64,000 nucleotides of DNA from CAVTJL01 sp963735065 (lineage in GTDB: Bacteria > Pseudomonadota > Alphaproteobacteria > Geminicoccales > Geminicoccaceae). Both the position numbers and the translations under genes were made by a program. How positions within the stretch are numbered: position 1 is the stretch's first letter; each line of letters starts with the position of its first letter. Below are positions 33,676-42,366 of this stretch, piece after piece. A model generated the notes under the pieces. The model made no database searches. It was not told where the DNA came from and saw only the letters and a program-made list of their open reading frames with translations. The stretch spans positions 496,001-560,000 of the forward strand of contig CAVTJL010000004.1 of assembly GCA_963735065.1 (NCBI GenBank). Reading direction: 5' to 3'.

Positions 33676-34664
33676 ATGGCGAAGATGAACCGACGGGCAG
33701 CGCTCGGCGCCGGTCTTGCAGCAGCCGGTCTTGCCGCGACCAGCCGGCCTAGTCGTGCCGCCACCTATCCGACGCGACCGATCACCATCATCTGCCCCTG
33801 GGCGGCCGGCGGCGGCACGGACGCCACCTCGCGCATCGTCGGGAGCCTGCTCGAGAAAGAGCTGGGCAAGCCGGTCAATGTCGTGAACCGCACGGGCGGC
33901 AGCGGCGTGGTCGGCCACTCGGCGATCGCGACGGCAAGGCACCGGACGGCTACACGCTCGGCATCATCACCGTCGAGATCGGGATGATGCACTGGCAGGG
34001 CCTGACCAAGCTCACCTACAAGGACTACACCCCGCTCGCGCTCTTCAACGAGGATCCGGCCGGCCTTCAGGTCAGCGCCACCTCGTCCTGGGCGAACGCC
34101 AAGGATGCGCTCGAGGCGATCCGCAAGTCCGAGAAGGGTCAATACAAGGCGTCGGGCACGGGCCAGGGCGGCATCTGGCAGCTGGCGCTGGCCGGCATGG
34201 AGCAGGCTGCCGGCATCGCCCCGGACCAGGTGCAGTGGGTGCCGAGCCAGGGTGCAGCCCCGGGCCTGCAGGACATGGTGGCAGGCGGCGTCGACATGGT
34301 CCCCTGCTCGCTGCCCGAGGCGAAGTCGCTGATCGACGCCGGCAAGGTCAAGAGCCTCGCCGTGATGTCGGAGAAGCGCAACGACGTGTTCCCGGACGTG
34401 CCGACGCTCAAGGAGGCGACCGGCATCGACTTCACGCTGGGCGCCTGGCGCGGCTTCGCCGGGCCCAAGAACCTGCCCAAGGACGTCACCGACGTCCTCG
34501 TGCCGGCGCTGAAGAAGATCTACGACGGCGCCGAGTACAAGGACTTCATGGCCAAGCGCGGCTTCGGGATCGTCTACGAGGCGCCTCCGGAGTTCGAGGC
34601 GTTCATGGCCAAGCGTGACGCCTTCTTCGGCAAGACGATGAAGGCCCTGGGCCTCGCTCAGTAG
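33676..34664 (+). CDS. tctC: TctC-like tripartite tricarboxylate transporter binding protein, frameshifted as read
   Basis: The periplasmic binding component of a TTT uptake system. The ATG at 33676 gives MAKMNRRAALGAGLAAAGLAATS, a Tat-like signal. Then TYPTRPITIICPWAAGGGTDATSRIV and VVNRTGGSGVVGHSAIATA are typical. At about 33935 the frame must shift by a missing base: read one base earlier, the sequence continues as KAPDGYTLGIITVEIGMMHWQ and then KASGTGQGG, GQGDMVAGGVDM-type and VPTLKEATG segments to 34664. Corrected length is about 329 residues, normal for TctC. Substrate not identifiable. Confidence 0.85.
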
Positions 34665-34700
34665 GCAGGAAAGGAGGGAGAGCCGGCGAGGAGGAACGGC

Positions 34701-35177
34701 ATGCGTATCAACGATCTGGTCTTCGGGGTGGTGCTGATCCTGGCGGAGATCGCCATCCTGGTGGATACCAGCTTCTTTCCCAGCATGCCGGGCCAGGATT
34801 TCGGGCCGGCTCTCTTTCCCAACCTCATCGGCGTCGGTTTCGCGCTGTGCGGCATCGCGCTCATCATCTCGGGCGCCCGCGACTCCATCACCCACGGCCT
34901 CATCGAGGTCGGCGAGTGGGCGCGCAGCGGGGGGCACATCCTCGATGTGGGCCTCGTCATCGGCGGCCTGATCCTGCTGATCGCGGTCTGGGACTTCCTG
35001 GGCTTCCTGATCGCCGGCACCATCTTCACGGCCGGCCTGATCGCCCGCTTCCGTGGCGGCAAGTGGGTGAGCTCGATCGCGATCGCGGTCATCGCCTGCT
35101 TCATCGTCGACATCAGCTTCCGACGGCTGCTCCTCGTGCCGCTTCCGTTGGGCCCGCTGACCGGCATCTACTGGTAG
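34701..35177 (+). CDS. tctB: TctB-like small membrane subunit of TTT transporter
   Basis: A 158-residue inner-membrane protein with four hydrophobic segments (about residues 5-25, 45-62, 80-117, 127-142), the pattern of TctB. MRINDLVFGVVLILAEIAIL and GPALFPNLIGVGFALCGIALI resemble other TctB N-termini. It is placed between tctC and tctA on the same strand, as expected for the secondary tripartite tricarboxylate transporter. Confidence 0.9.
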   Translation: MRINDLVFGVVLILAEIAILVDTSFFPSMPGQDFGPALFPNLIGVGFALCGIALIISGARDSITHGLIEVGEWARSGGHILDVGLVIGGLILLIAVWDFLGFLIAGTIFTAGLIARFRGGKWVSSIAIAVIACFIVDISFRRLLLVPLPLGPLTGIYW

Positions 35178-35201
35178 GCCGTAGCGGCAGGGAGGACAGC
35201 C

Positions 35202-36696
35202 ATGGACGTTTTCGTCCAAGCCTTGGGTCTCGTCTTCGACCCATACAATCTGCTCGTCATGGTGTGTGCCGGGGCCTTCGGGCTGTTCGTCGGCGGCATG
35301 CCGGGCCTGACGGCCACCATGGCAACGGCGCTGCTCGTGCCGGTCACCTTCTTCATGGCGCCGCAGCCGGCGATCGCGGCGATCGTGACGGCCACGGCGA
35401 TGGCGATCTTCGCGGGCGATCTGCCGGGGGCTCTGGTCCGCATCCCGGGCACGCCCGCCTCCGCCGCCTATGTGGAGGACGCGCACCGGCTGACGAAGAA
35501 GGGCCAGGCCGAGCGCGTGCTCGGTGCCGGCCTCGTCTTCTCGGTGATCGGTGGCCTGTTCGGCTCGATCGTGCTCGCCATCTTCGCGCCGATGCTGGCC
35601 GAGTTCGCGCTCGACTTCTCGAGCTTCGAGTATTTCTGGCTCGCCACGTTCGGCCTTTCCTGCGCCGTGTTCATCTCGACGGGCCGGCCGGTGAAGGGGA
35701 TCGTCGCCGTTCTCATCGGGCTCTTCGTCGCGACCGTCGGCATCGACCCCACGGCCGGCCACCCCCGCTTCACCTTCGGCACGGTCGAGCTGATGGGCGG
35801 CGTGAGCTTCATCCCGGCCATGATCGGCATGTTCGCGATCAGCGAGGTGCTGCGCTGGGTGACCAGCTCGCGCATGGTCGAGGCGATCGCGGTCCAGAAG
35901 ATCGGCAATCTCTTCGCCGGACAGCTGGGGGCTCGTGAAGCGCTATTTCGGTGGCATGGTGCGGAGCGCCTTCGTGGGCGTGGGCATCGGCATCCTGCCG
36001 GGTGCCGGTGCCGACATCGCCGCCTGGATAACCTACGCGCTGTCCAAGAAGTTCTCGAAGGAGCCCGAGAAGTTCGGCACCGGGCACATCGAGGGCATCA
36101 CGGCTGCCAGCACCGCCAACAACGCCTCGCTCGGCGGTGCCTGGGTGCCGGCCATGGTGTTCGGCATTCCAGGCGACTCGATCACGGCCATCGTCGTGGG
36201 TGTCCTCTATCTCAAGGGCATGAATCCGGGACCCACGATCATGCTGCGCGAGCCGCAGCTGCTCTATGCGGTGTTCCTGACCTTCTTCGTCGCCAACCTG
36301 ATGCTGATCCCGCTCGGCTGGACCGCGATCAAGCTGTTTCGATACATCCTCGACGTGCCGCGCGAGGTGCTGATGCCGCTTATCTTGGTGTTCTGCATCG
36401 TCGGCTCGTTCGCGATCAACAACACCGTCTTCGACGTCGGCGTGATGCTGCTGTTCGGGGTGTTGGGCTATATCATGGAGGAGAACGACTTCCCCGTGGC
36501 GCCCACGATCCTGGGCCTGGTGCTCGGGCCGATGATCGAACAGAATTTCATGACGTCGATGATCAAGTCACAGGGTAATCTCCTGGCGTTCTTCGAGCGT
36601 CCGATCGCGGCGGTGCTGGGGATCGTGACGCTCATCGTGTGGTCCTGGATTCTCGTAACGACCCTGCGTCGGAAGACGGCATCGCCGGCTGCCTGA
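35202..36696 (+). CDS. tctA: TctA-like large membrane subunit of TTT transporter, frameshifted as read
   Basis: The large permease, about 497 residues after correction, with around 12 membrane segments. GMPGLTATMATALLVPVTFFM (about residues 30-50) and GILPGAGADIAAWITYALSK, NNASLGGAWVPAMVFGIPGDSITAI are the two characteristic TctA motifs. The frame breaks at a five-G run (35927-35931): as written the protein reads into nonsense, but with four Gs it runs QLG-LVKRYFGGMVRSAF without interruption. This is a single-base expansion of a homopolymer. Start ATG 35202. Confidence 0.87.
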
Positions 36697-36724
36697 AGCG
36701 CGGGCCATGGGGAGGAAGGCAGGT

Positions 36725-37492
36725 ATGTCGGATTGGGCCAGGTATCCAAGCCTCGAGGGGCGCTCCGTCTTCATCTCGGGCGGAGGCTCCGGCATAGGTG
36801 CGGCGACCGTTCAGGCTTTCGCGGGCCAGGGCTCGAAGGTCGCCTTCGTCGACATGGACGAGGCGGCGAGCAAGCGGACGATCGAGGAGGTGACGGCAGC
36901 CGGCCTGCCGGCGCCGCTGTTCCTTCCTTGTGATGTGCGGGACATCGGGGCGTTGCGCGGCGCCATCGAGAAGGCCGGCCAGGCGCACGGGCCGATCACC
37001 GTGCTCGTGAACAACGCGGCCCGCGACGACCGTCACAAGATGGAGGACGTGACCCCGGAATACTGGGACGAGCGGATCGCGGTGAACCTCAAGCACCAGT
37101 TCTTCGCGGCGCAGGCCGTCTTCCCGATGATGAAGGAGGCCGGCGGCGGCTCGATCGTCAATTTCGGGTCGGTGAGCTGGATGGTCGGGCAGGGCGGCAT
37201 GCCCTGCTACACCTCCGCCAAGTCGGCGGTGATGGGCCTTACCCGGTCGCTTGCGCGGGACATGGGGCCCTTCAATGTGCGGGTGAACTCGATCGCTCCC
37301 GGCTGGATCATGACCGAGCGGCAGCTCAGCCTATGGATGACGCCCGAGGGCGAGAAGGAGCTGATGGCCCGCCAGTGTCTCAAGCGCAGGCTGCAGCCGG
37401 TCGAGATGGCACGCATCTGCCTCTTCCTTGCGGCCGACAATTCGAGCGCCATGACCAACCAGACCTATGTGGCGGACGGCGGCTGGGTATAG
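36725..37492 (+). CDS. Short-chain dehydrogenase/reductase
   Basis: A 255-residue SDR. The nucleotide-binding motif is VFISGGGSGIGAATV (about residues 14-28), the NNAA motif is VLVNNAARDD, and the catalytic Tyr/Lys is CYTSAKSAVMG (about 160-170). FVDMDEAASK after the second strand has an acidic residue that suggests NAD preference. ATG 36725 has GGAGGAAGG upstream. It lies directly after tctA and may oxidise the imported hydroxy acid or its aldolase product. Confidence 0.9.
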   Translation: MSDWARYPSLEGRSVFISGGGSGIGAATVQAFAGQGSKVAFVDMDEAASKRTIEEVTAAGLPAPLFLPCDVRDIGALRGAIEKAGQAHGPITVLVNNAARDDRHKMEDVTPEYWDERIAVNLKHQFFAAQAVFPMMKEAGGGSIVNFGSVSWMVGQGGMPCYTSAKSAVMGLTRSLARDMGPFNVRVNSIAPGWIMTERQLSLWMTPEGEKELMARQCLKRRLQPVEMARICLFLAADNSSAMTNQTYVADGGWV

Positions 37493-37608
37493 CATAGCGG
37501 GAGCCCTCCAGCTTCTCGAGGGCGAGACCGCCGCGCCATCGCCGTTCCGGAGCCTGCAGCCGCATGGGGCGTTAACCCGGCACACTCAGGGATGTGCAGT
37601 CTGGGGGC

Positions 37609-38559
37609 ATGGCGCAGGAATCCTCGAACACGGTCATCTACGCGGCCCTGGCCGGCAATCTCGCGGTCGCGGTCACGAAGTTCGTCGCCAGCGCGTTCAC
37701 AGGCAGCTCGGCCATGCTGAGCGAGGCCATTCATTCCCTCGTTGACACGGGCGATCAGGGCCTGCTGCTGCTCGGCCTGCGGCGGGCCCGTCGCCGCGCC
37801 GACGAGGGGCATCCCTTCGGCTACGGCCAGGAGCTCTATTTCTGGTCCTTCGTCGTGGCGATCCTGATCTTCGCGCTCGGCGGCGGGCTCTCGATCCTGG
37901 AGGGGGTGTACAAGACCCTTTATCCCGAGCCGGTCAGCCACGCCTACGTGAACTACATCGTCCTTGCGCTGGCGGCGATGTTTGAAGGCTATTCCTGGAG
38001 TGTCGCCTTCCGCGAGTTCCGTGGGCGCAAGGGCCGCCGCGGATGGCTGGCCGCCTTGCGCCGCAGCAAGGATCCCACGGTGTTCACGGCCCTGCTCGAA
38101 GACAGCGCCGCCCTCACCGGGCTGGCCATTGCCTTCGCCGGCATCGGGCTCGGCCAGATCCTCGACCTTCCCGCCCTCGATGGCGTGGCGTCCGCGCTGA
38201 TCGGCCTGCTGCTTATCGCGGTGGCGATCTTCCTTGCCAACGAGACGCGCAGCCTTCTCACCGGCGAGGCGGCGGATCCCGAGGTCATCGAGGCCGTGCG
38301 CGGCATCATCGGCGACGAGCCGCGTGTGGCTCAGGTCAACGACATCCTGAGCATGCAGCTCGGGCCCGAGGATGTCCTGATCGCCGCCAGCCTGGATTTC
38401 GAGAACGAGGTGACGGCAGAGCAGGTCGAGGCGACGGTGACCGCGCTCGAGGGGCGGATCCGCTCGAGGCATCCCGACATCAAGCGCGTTTTCATCGAGG
38501 CCCAGAGCCTGGCCGCTCACCGGCGGGGGTCTGCCGGCGTCCAGGCGATGGAGACGTAG
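37609..38559 (+). CDS. Cation diffusion facilitator family transporter
   Basis: A 316-residue inner-membrane metal exporter of the CDF family. Five to six membrane helices lie in the first 220 residues. SSAMLSEAIHSLVDTGDQGLLLLG (about residues 31-54) holds the metal-binding His/Asp of helix 2, HPFGYGQELYFWSF is the conserved inter-helix segment, and LLEDSAALTGLAIAF gives the helix 5 Asp. A soluble ferredoxin-like C-terminal domain follows. ATG 37609 is chosen over an upstream GTG at 37594. The metal is not identifiable. Confidence 0.9.
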   Translation: MAQESSNTVIYAALAGNLAVAVTKFVASAFTGSSAMLSEAIHSLVDTGDQGLLLLGLRRARRRADEGHPFGYGQELYFWSFVVAILIFALGGGLSILEGVYKTLYPEPVSHAYVNYIVLALAAMFEGYSWSVAFREFRGRKGRRGWLAALRRSKDPTVFTALLEDSAALTGLAIAFAGIGLGQILDLPALDGVASALIGLLLIAVAIFLANETRSLLTGEAADPEVIEAVRGIIGDEPRVAQVNDILSMQLGPEDVLIAASLDFENEVTAEQVEATVTALEGRIRSRHPDIKRVFIEAQSLAAHRRGSAGVQAMET

Positions 38560-38611
38560 CCGAGCTGCAGCCGATCCTAGCGTGCAGCCCAAAGGCAGGA
38601 CGCTCGGCTCG

Positions 38612-39052
38612 TCAGGCTGGCCGCTTCGCCAGCAGGTCGCGGATCTCCTCGAGCAGGACCTCCTGACGCGGCGGCGGGGGAGCCTTGGCCTCGGCCTTGG
38701 GATCGCCGTGCTCCATCCGCCGCTTCAGCGCGTTCATCTGCTTGATGATGAGGAAGAGCGCGAACGCCACGATCACGAAGCTGATGATGGCGTTGATGAA
38801 GTTGCCGTAGGAGACGACCGCCACGCCGGCATCCTGGGCCGCCTTCACGGTCGCGTAGTGCTGATCCGTCATCTTGAGCGGCAGGAAGTAGTTCGAGAAG
38901 TCGACGCCGCCCATCAGCACGCCAAGGGGCGGCATCAGGATGTCGTCGACCAGGGACTTGACGACGGTGGTGAAGGCGGCGCCGATGATGATGCCCACGG
39001 CCATGTCGAGGACGTTGCCGCGAAGCGCAAACTCTCTGAATTCTTTGAGCAT
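38612..39052 (-). CDS. mscL: Large-conductance mechanosensitive channel MscL
   Basis: A 146-residue pentameric emergency-release channel. The N-terminus MLKEFREFALRGNVLDMAVGIIIGAAFTTVVKSLVDDILMPPLG is diagnostic: an amphipathic helix, then helix TM1. TM2 is at about residues 83-103 (GNFINAIISFVIVAFALFLIIK). The C-terminal cytoplasmic helix is charged and contains a Pro stretch. It is a monocistronic gene on the - strand; the terminator of the next operon lies about 80 bases upstream of its start. Confidence 0.96.
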   Translation of the reverse strand: MLKEFREFALRGNVLDMAVGIIIGAAFTTVVKSLVDDILMPPLGVLMGGVDFSNYFLPLKMTDQHYATVKAAQDAGVAVVSYGNFINAIISFVIVAFALFLIIKQMNALKRRMEHGDPKAEAKAPPPPRQEVLLEEIRDLLAKRPA

Positions 39053-39131
39053 GGTCTGATCCTCGCCCCTTTTTGTTCGCCCCCTTTCTTTTCCCTAGGA
39101 CGGTCGGTCGCAAGACTCAATCGCCGTGGCA

Positions 39132-39168
39132 ACAAAAAGAGCGCCCCCGGGTCTCCCCGGGGGCGCTC
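39132..39168 (-). terminator. Intrinsic terminator of the first sugar ABC operon
   Basis: A 13-bp perfect GC stem (39139-39151 with 39156-39168, loop TCTC) is followed on the - strand by TTTTTG (39138-39133). It stands 31 bases after the stop of the binding-protein gene, the last gene of that operon, so it has the position and shape of a rho-independent terminator. Confidence 0.85.
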
Positions 39169-39198
39169 CCATGACGATGGCGGCCTGGTCGGGCCGTA

Positions 39199-40206
39199 TC
39201 AGTGCTTCGTGCAGGTGTCGACGTTCTCGGGCGTGCAGACGTCGAGGCCCGTATAGGTCGGATCCTCGAGCTTCTTGCCCTCGTTGGCGTCGATCAGCAT
39301 GTACATGGACTTGTAGCCCATCTCGAAGGGCCGCTGGCCGACATTGCCCTGCGCCAGCCCCTCCTTCAGGAGGTCGAGCTGGACGGGCAGCGTGTCGGCG
39401 ACCACGAGCGCCAGCTGGCCGCTCGCGATCTTGTCCTTGTACTTGGTGGCGACGCGCTTGTAGGCCTCGGGCACGAACTCCGGGAAGCCGCCCGTCGGCA
39501 CGAAGGCGTCGAGGTCGGGATACTTGGCGAGCGTGTCCTCCATCTGCTGGACGGCGAGGACGAAGTCGTCGTTGGTGTAGAGCGGGCAGCCGTCGACCTC
39601 GGTCCAGCCGTTCTGGCCGGTCAGCCGGTCACCGGGCGACTGCTTGCTCTTCTCACCCGAGAGCGTGTCGCGGATGCCCTGCATGCGCTCGTTGTGGTTG
39701 GCGGCGGCAGCGCCACCCGACTGGATGCAGATCTTGCCGCCCTTGGGCTTGATCTTCATCACCAGCTTCGCGAGGCCGACGCCGATGTCGTAATTGTGGG
39801 TGCCGACATAGGCGAGGCGGAGATCCTGGTCCTTCGGCAGCACGTCCGAATCGAAGGTGATGACGGGAATGCCCGCCTCCTTGGCCTTCTTGAGCGCCAC
39901 GGCGATGGCGGCAGCATTGGCGGCCGACACGGAGATGCCGTCGACGTGCTTGGCCACCAGATCCTCGACGATCTGAAGCTGCTCCTCGCCGCCGCCATGC
40001 TCGGGCGGGCCGATATAGGTGCACTTGACCTTGCCCTTGAGCTCCTCGGCGGCCTTCATGCAGCCGTCGCGGGCCTGGTCGAAGAACGGGTTGTTGAGGT
40101 TCTTCGGCACGAGGGCGAAATTGTAGGTCTTGTCGGCGGCGTGACCCACCTGGGTCCCCGCCACCAGGGCCGCGGCGGCTGCCGCGCACATCAAAAGCTT
40201 ATGCAT
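39199..40206 (-). CDS. CUT2-type sugar ABC transporter substrate-binding protein
   Basis: A periplasmic sugar-binding protein of the RbsB/XylF type, 335 residues. The signal peptide covers residues 1-24 (ending GHAAD). YNFALVPKNLNNPFFDQARDGC and LVAKHVDGISVSAANAAAIAVALKKAKEAGIPVITFDSDV are typical. Several Cys (CTYIGPP, CIQSGG, DGCPLY, CTPENVDTC) suggest disulphides. It is the last gene of an ATPase-permease-SBP operon and ends just before a terminator. Substrate unknown; the adjacent sugar-acid dehydratase points to a pentose such as L-arabinose or a related sugar (inference). Confidence 0.9.
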   Translation of the reverse strand: MHKLLMCAAAAAALVAGTQVGHAADKTYNFALVPKNLNNPFFDQARDGCMKAAEELKGKVKCTYIGPPEHGGGEEQLQIVEDLVAKHVDGISVSAANAAAIAVALKKAKEAGIPVITFDSDVLPKDQDLRLAYVGTHNYDIGVGLAKLVMKIKPKGGKICIQSGGAAAANHNERMQGIRDTLSGEKSKQSPGDRLTGQNGWTEVDGCPLYTNDDFVLAVQQMEDTLAKYPDLDAFVPTGGFPEFVPEAYKRVATKYKDKIASGQLALVVADTLPVQLDLLKEGLAQGNVGQRPFEMGYKSMYMLIDANEGKKLEDPTYTGLDVCTPENVDTCTKH

Positions 40207-40248
40207 GGAACGGACCTCCCTTTCATTGGTCGCTTCGAGTGCTGGTGT

Positions 40249-41268
40249 TCAGCCGGATCGTGCCCCGCGGATGCGCTGGAGCAGGATGGCGAGAATGATG
40301 AACAGGCCGACGAAGGTGCCCTGCCAGTTCGAATCGACGCCGGCCATCAAGAGGCTGTTGCGGATCACCTCGATGAGCGCGGCGCCGATGAAGGCGCCAT
40401 AGGCGCCGCCCTCGCCGCCCATCAGGTTGGCGCCGCCGATGACCGTGGCGGCGATGACCCTGAGCTCCCAGCCGGTGCCCATATTGTTGAGCGCGGAGCC
40501 CTGCCAGCCGGTGAGCATCACCGCGGCGATCGCGGCGGTGAAGCCCGAGACGACGTAGGCGCCGCACTTGATGCGGTCGACGGGGACACCCGTCAGGCGC
40601 GCCGCGTTCTCGTTGCCGCCGATGGCGTGCAGATAGCGGCCCCAGGCGCTGTAGTTGAAGAGGAAGGCGAAGACCACCGTGAGGAAGAGCAGCATCCACA
40701 CGGGGTTGGCGAGGCCCAGGAACTGGCCGCCGCCGATATAGTTGAAGAGGTCGCCGCCGGGCCCGAACTGATAGATCATCTTGTTCTGGGAGAGCACGAT
40801 CGCGACGGAGCGGGCGATCGAGAGCATGCCCAGCGTGACGACGAAGGCGGAAAGGTTGAGGTAGGCGATGAGAGCGCCGTTGATGGCGCCGGCGATGCAG
40901 CCGGTCAGCAGGCCCACCAGGATGGCGAGCCAGGCCGAGTAGCCGGCCTGCAGCACGAGGCCGGTGGCGACGCCGACCACACCCATGATCGAGCCGACCG
41001 AGAGGTCGATGCCGCCCGTCAGGATGACCGCGGTCATGCCCATCGCCATGATGCCGATGAAGGCGAAGTTGCGGCTGATATTGTAGAAGTTGTCGGCGCT
41101 GGGGAAGGCCGCGGGCTGCAGCCAGCTCATCACGAGGCAGATGACGATCAGCGCCACCGTGACCCAGAAGGGCTGGCTCGAGGTCAGCGCCTCAAGGAAC
41201 GTGCGCTCCTTGATGCTGTGGACCTCCTCGACGGCGGCGTGGCTGGTCACCTGCGTCGCGTCACTCAT
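40249..41268 (-). CDS. CUT2-type sugar ABC transporter permease
   Basis: An inner-membrane permease of the RbsC family, 339 residues with about 8-10 hydrophobic segments. AMGMTAVILTGGIDLSVGSIMGVVGVATG (about residues 76-104) is the family's ILTGGIDLSVGS motif. GNENAARLTGVPVDRIKCGAYV and NLMGGEGGAYGAFIGAALIEVIRN correspond to conserved loops. It lies between the ATPase and SBP genes with short gaps. Confidence 0.92.
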   Translation of the reverse strand: MSDATQVTSHAAVEEVHSIKERTFLEALTSSQPFWVTVALIVICLVMSWLQPAAFPSADNFYNISRNFAFIGIMAMGMTAVILTGGIDLSVGSIMGVVGVATGLVLQAGYSAWLAILVGLLTGCIAGAINGALIAYLNLSAFVVTLGMLSIARSVAIVLSQNKMIYQFGPGGDLFNYIGGGQFLGLANPVWMLLFLTVVFAFLFNYSAWGRYLHAIGGNENAARLTGVPVDRIKCGAYVVSGFTAAIAAVMLTGWQGSALNNMGTGWELRVIAATVIGGANLMGGEGGAYGAFIGAALIEVIRNSLLMAGVDSNWQGTFVGLFIILAILLQRIRGARSG

Positions 41269-41281
41269 GCTGCTTGCTTCC

Positions 41282-42022
<741 letters not shown>

Positions 42023-42359
42023 GTTGCCCCCCAACCGATTTTACCGCACCTTGTCGGCACCTTCACGTTTGGAGCTATCACGCTGGCATGCGGCCGTAAA
42101 GGGTCCCCTCTTGCCCATGAGATTCTGTTCATGATCGAGGCTAGTCCTGCCCGTGCTGGCTCTCGACACGGGCGTCAGAAGCGAAACCTTGCGGCGCTCC
42201 GGCGTTTTGCTAAGGCTTTGTCATGACTCCGTACCCGTTCCACATCAGGCGACCTCGCGCCGCCGACGGGCCCATCTCCCCCAGGGTATGGCGACGCCTC
42301 GCGCTGCAGCTCCTGGCGCTGCTTGTGCTTATGGTGCTGATGCGGATGCTGGCTGCCGC
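42023..42359 (+). other. Intergenic region between the sugar ABC operon and the dehydratase
   Basis: 337 bases upstream of the - strand sugar ABC operon and downstream of the - strand dehydratase. It should carry the ABC operon promoter. The + strand contains one short open frame with a hydrophobic segment, listed separately. Confidence 0.55.
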
Positions 42360-42366
42360 TCAGTGA
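42223..42366 (+). CDS. Possible small single-pass membrane protein, 47 residues
   Basis: ATG 42223 opens a 47-codon frame: a basic N-terminal half (HIRRPRAADGPISPRVWRR) and one hydrophobic helix (LALQLLALLVLMVLMRMLAAAQ), following the positive-inside pattern. There is no clear ribosome site. The stop TGA runs seven bases into the convergent dehydratase gene's 3' end. It may be chance, since this GC-rich DNA makes Leu/Ala runs common. Confidence 0.25.
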   Translation: MTPYPFHIRRPRAADGPISPRVWRRLALQLLALLVLMVLMRMLAAAQ

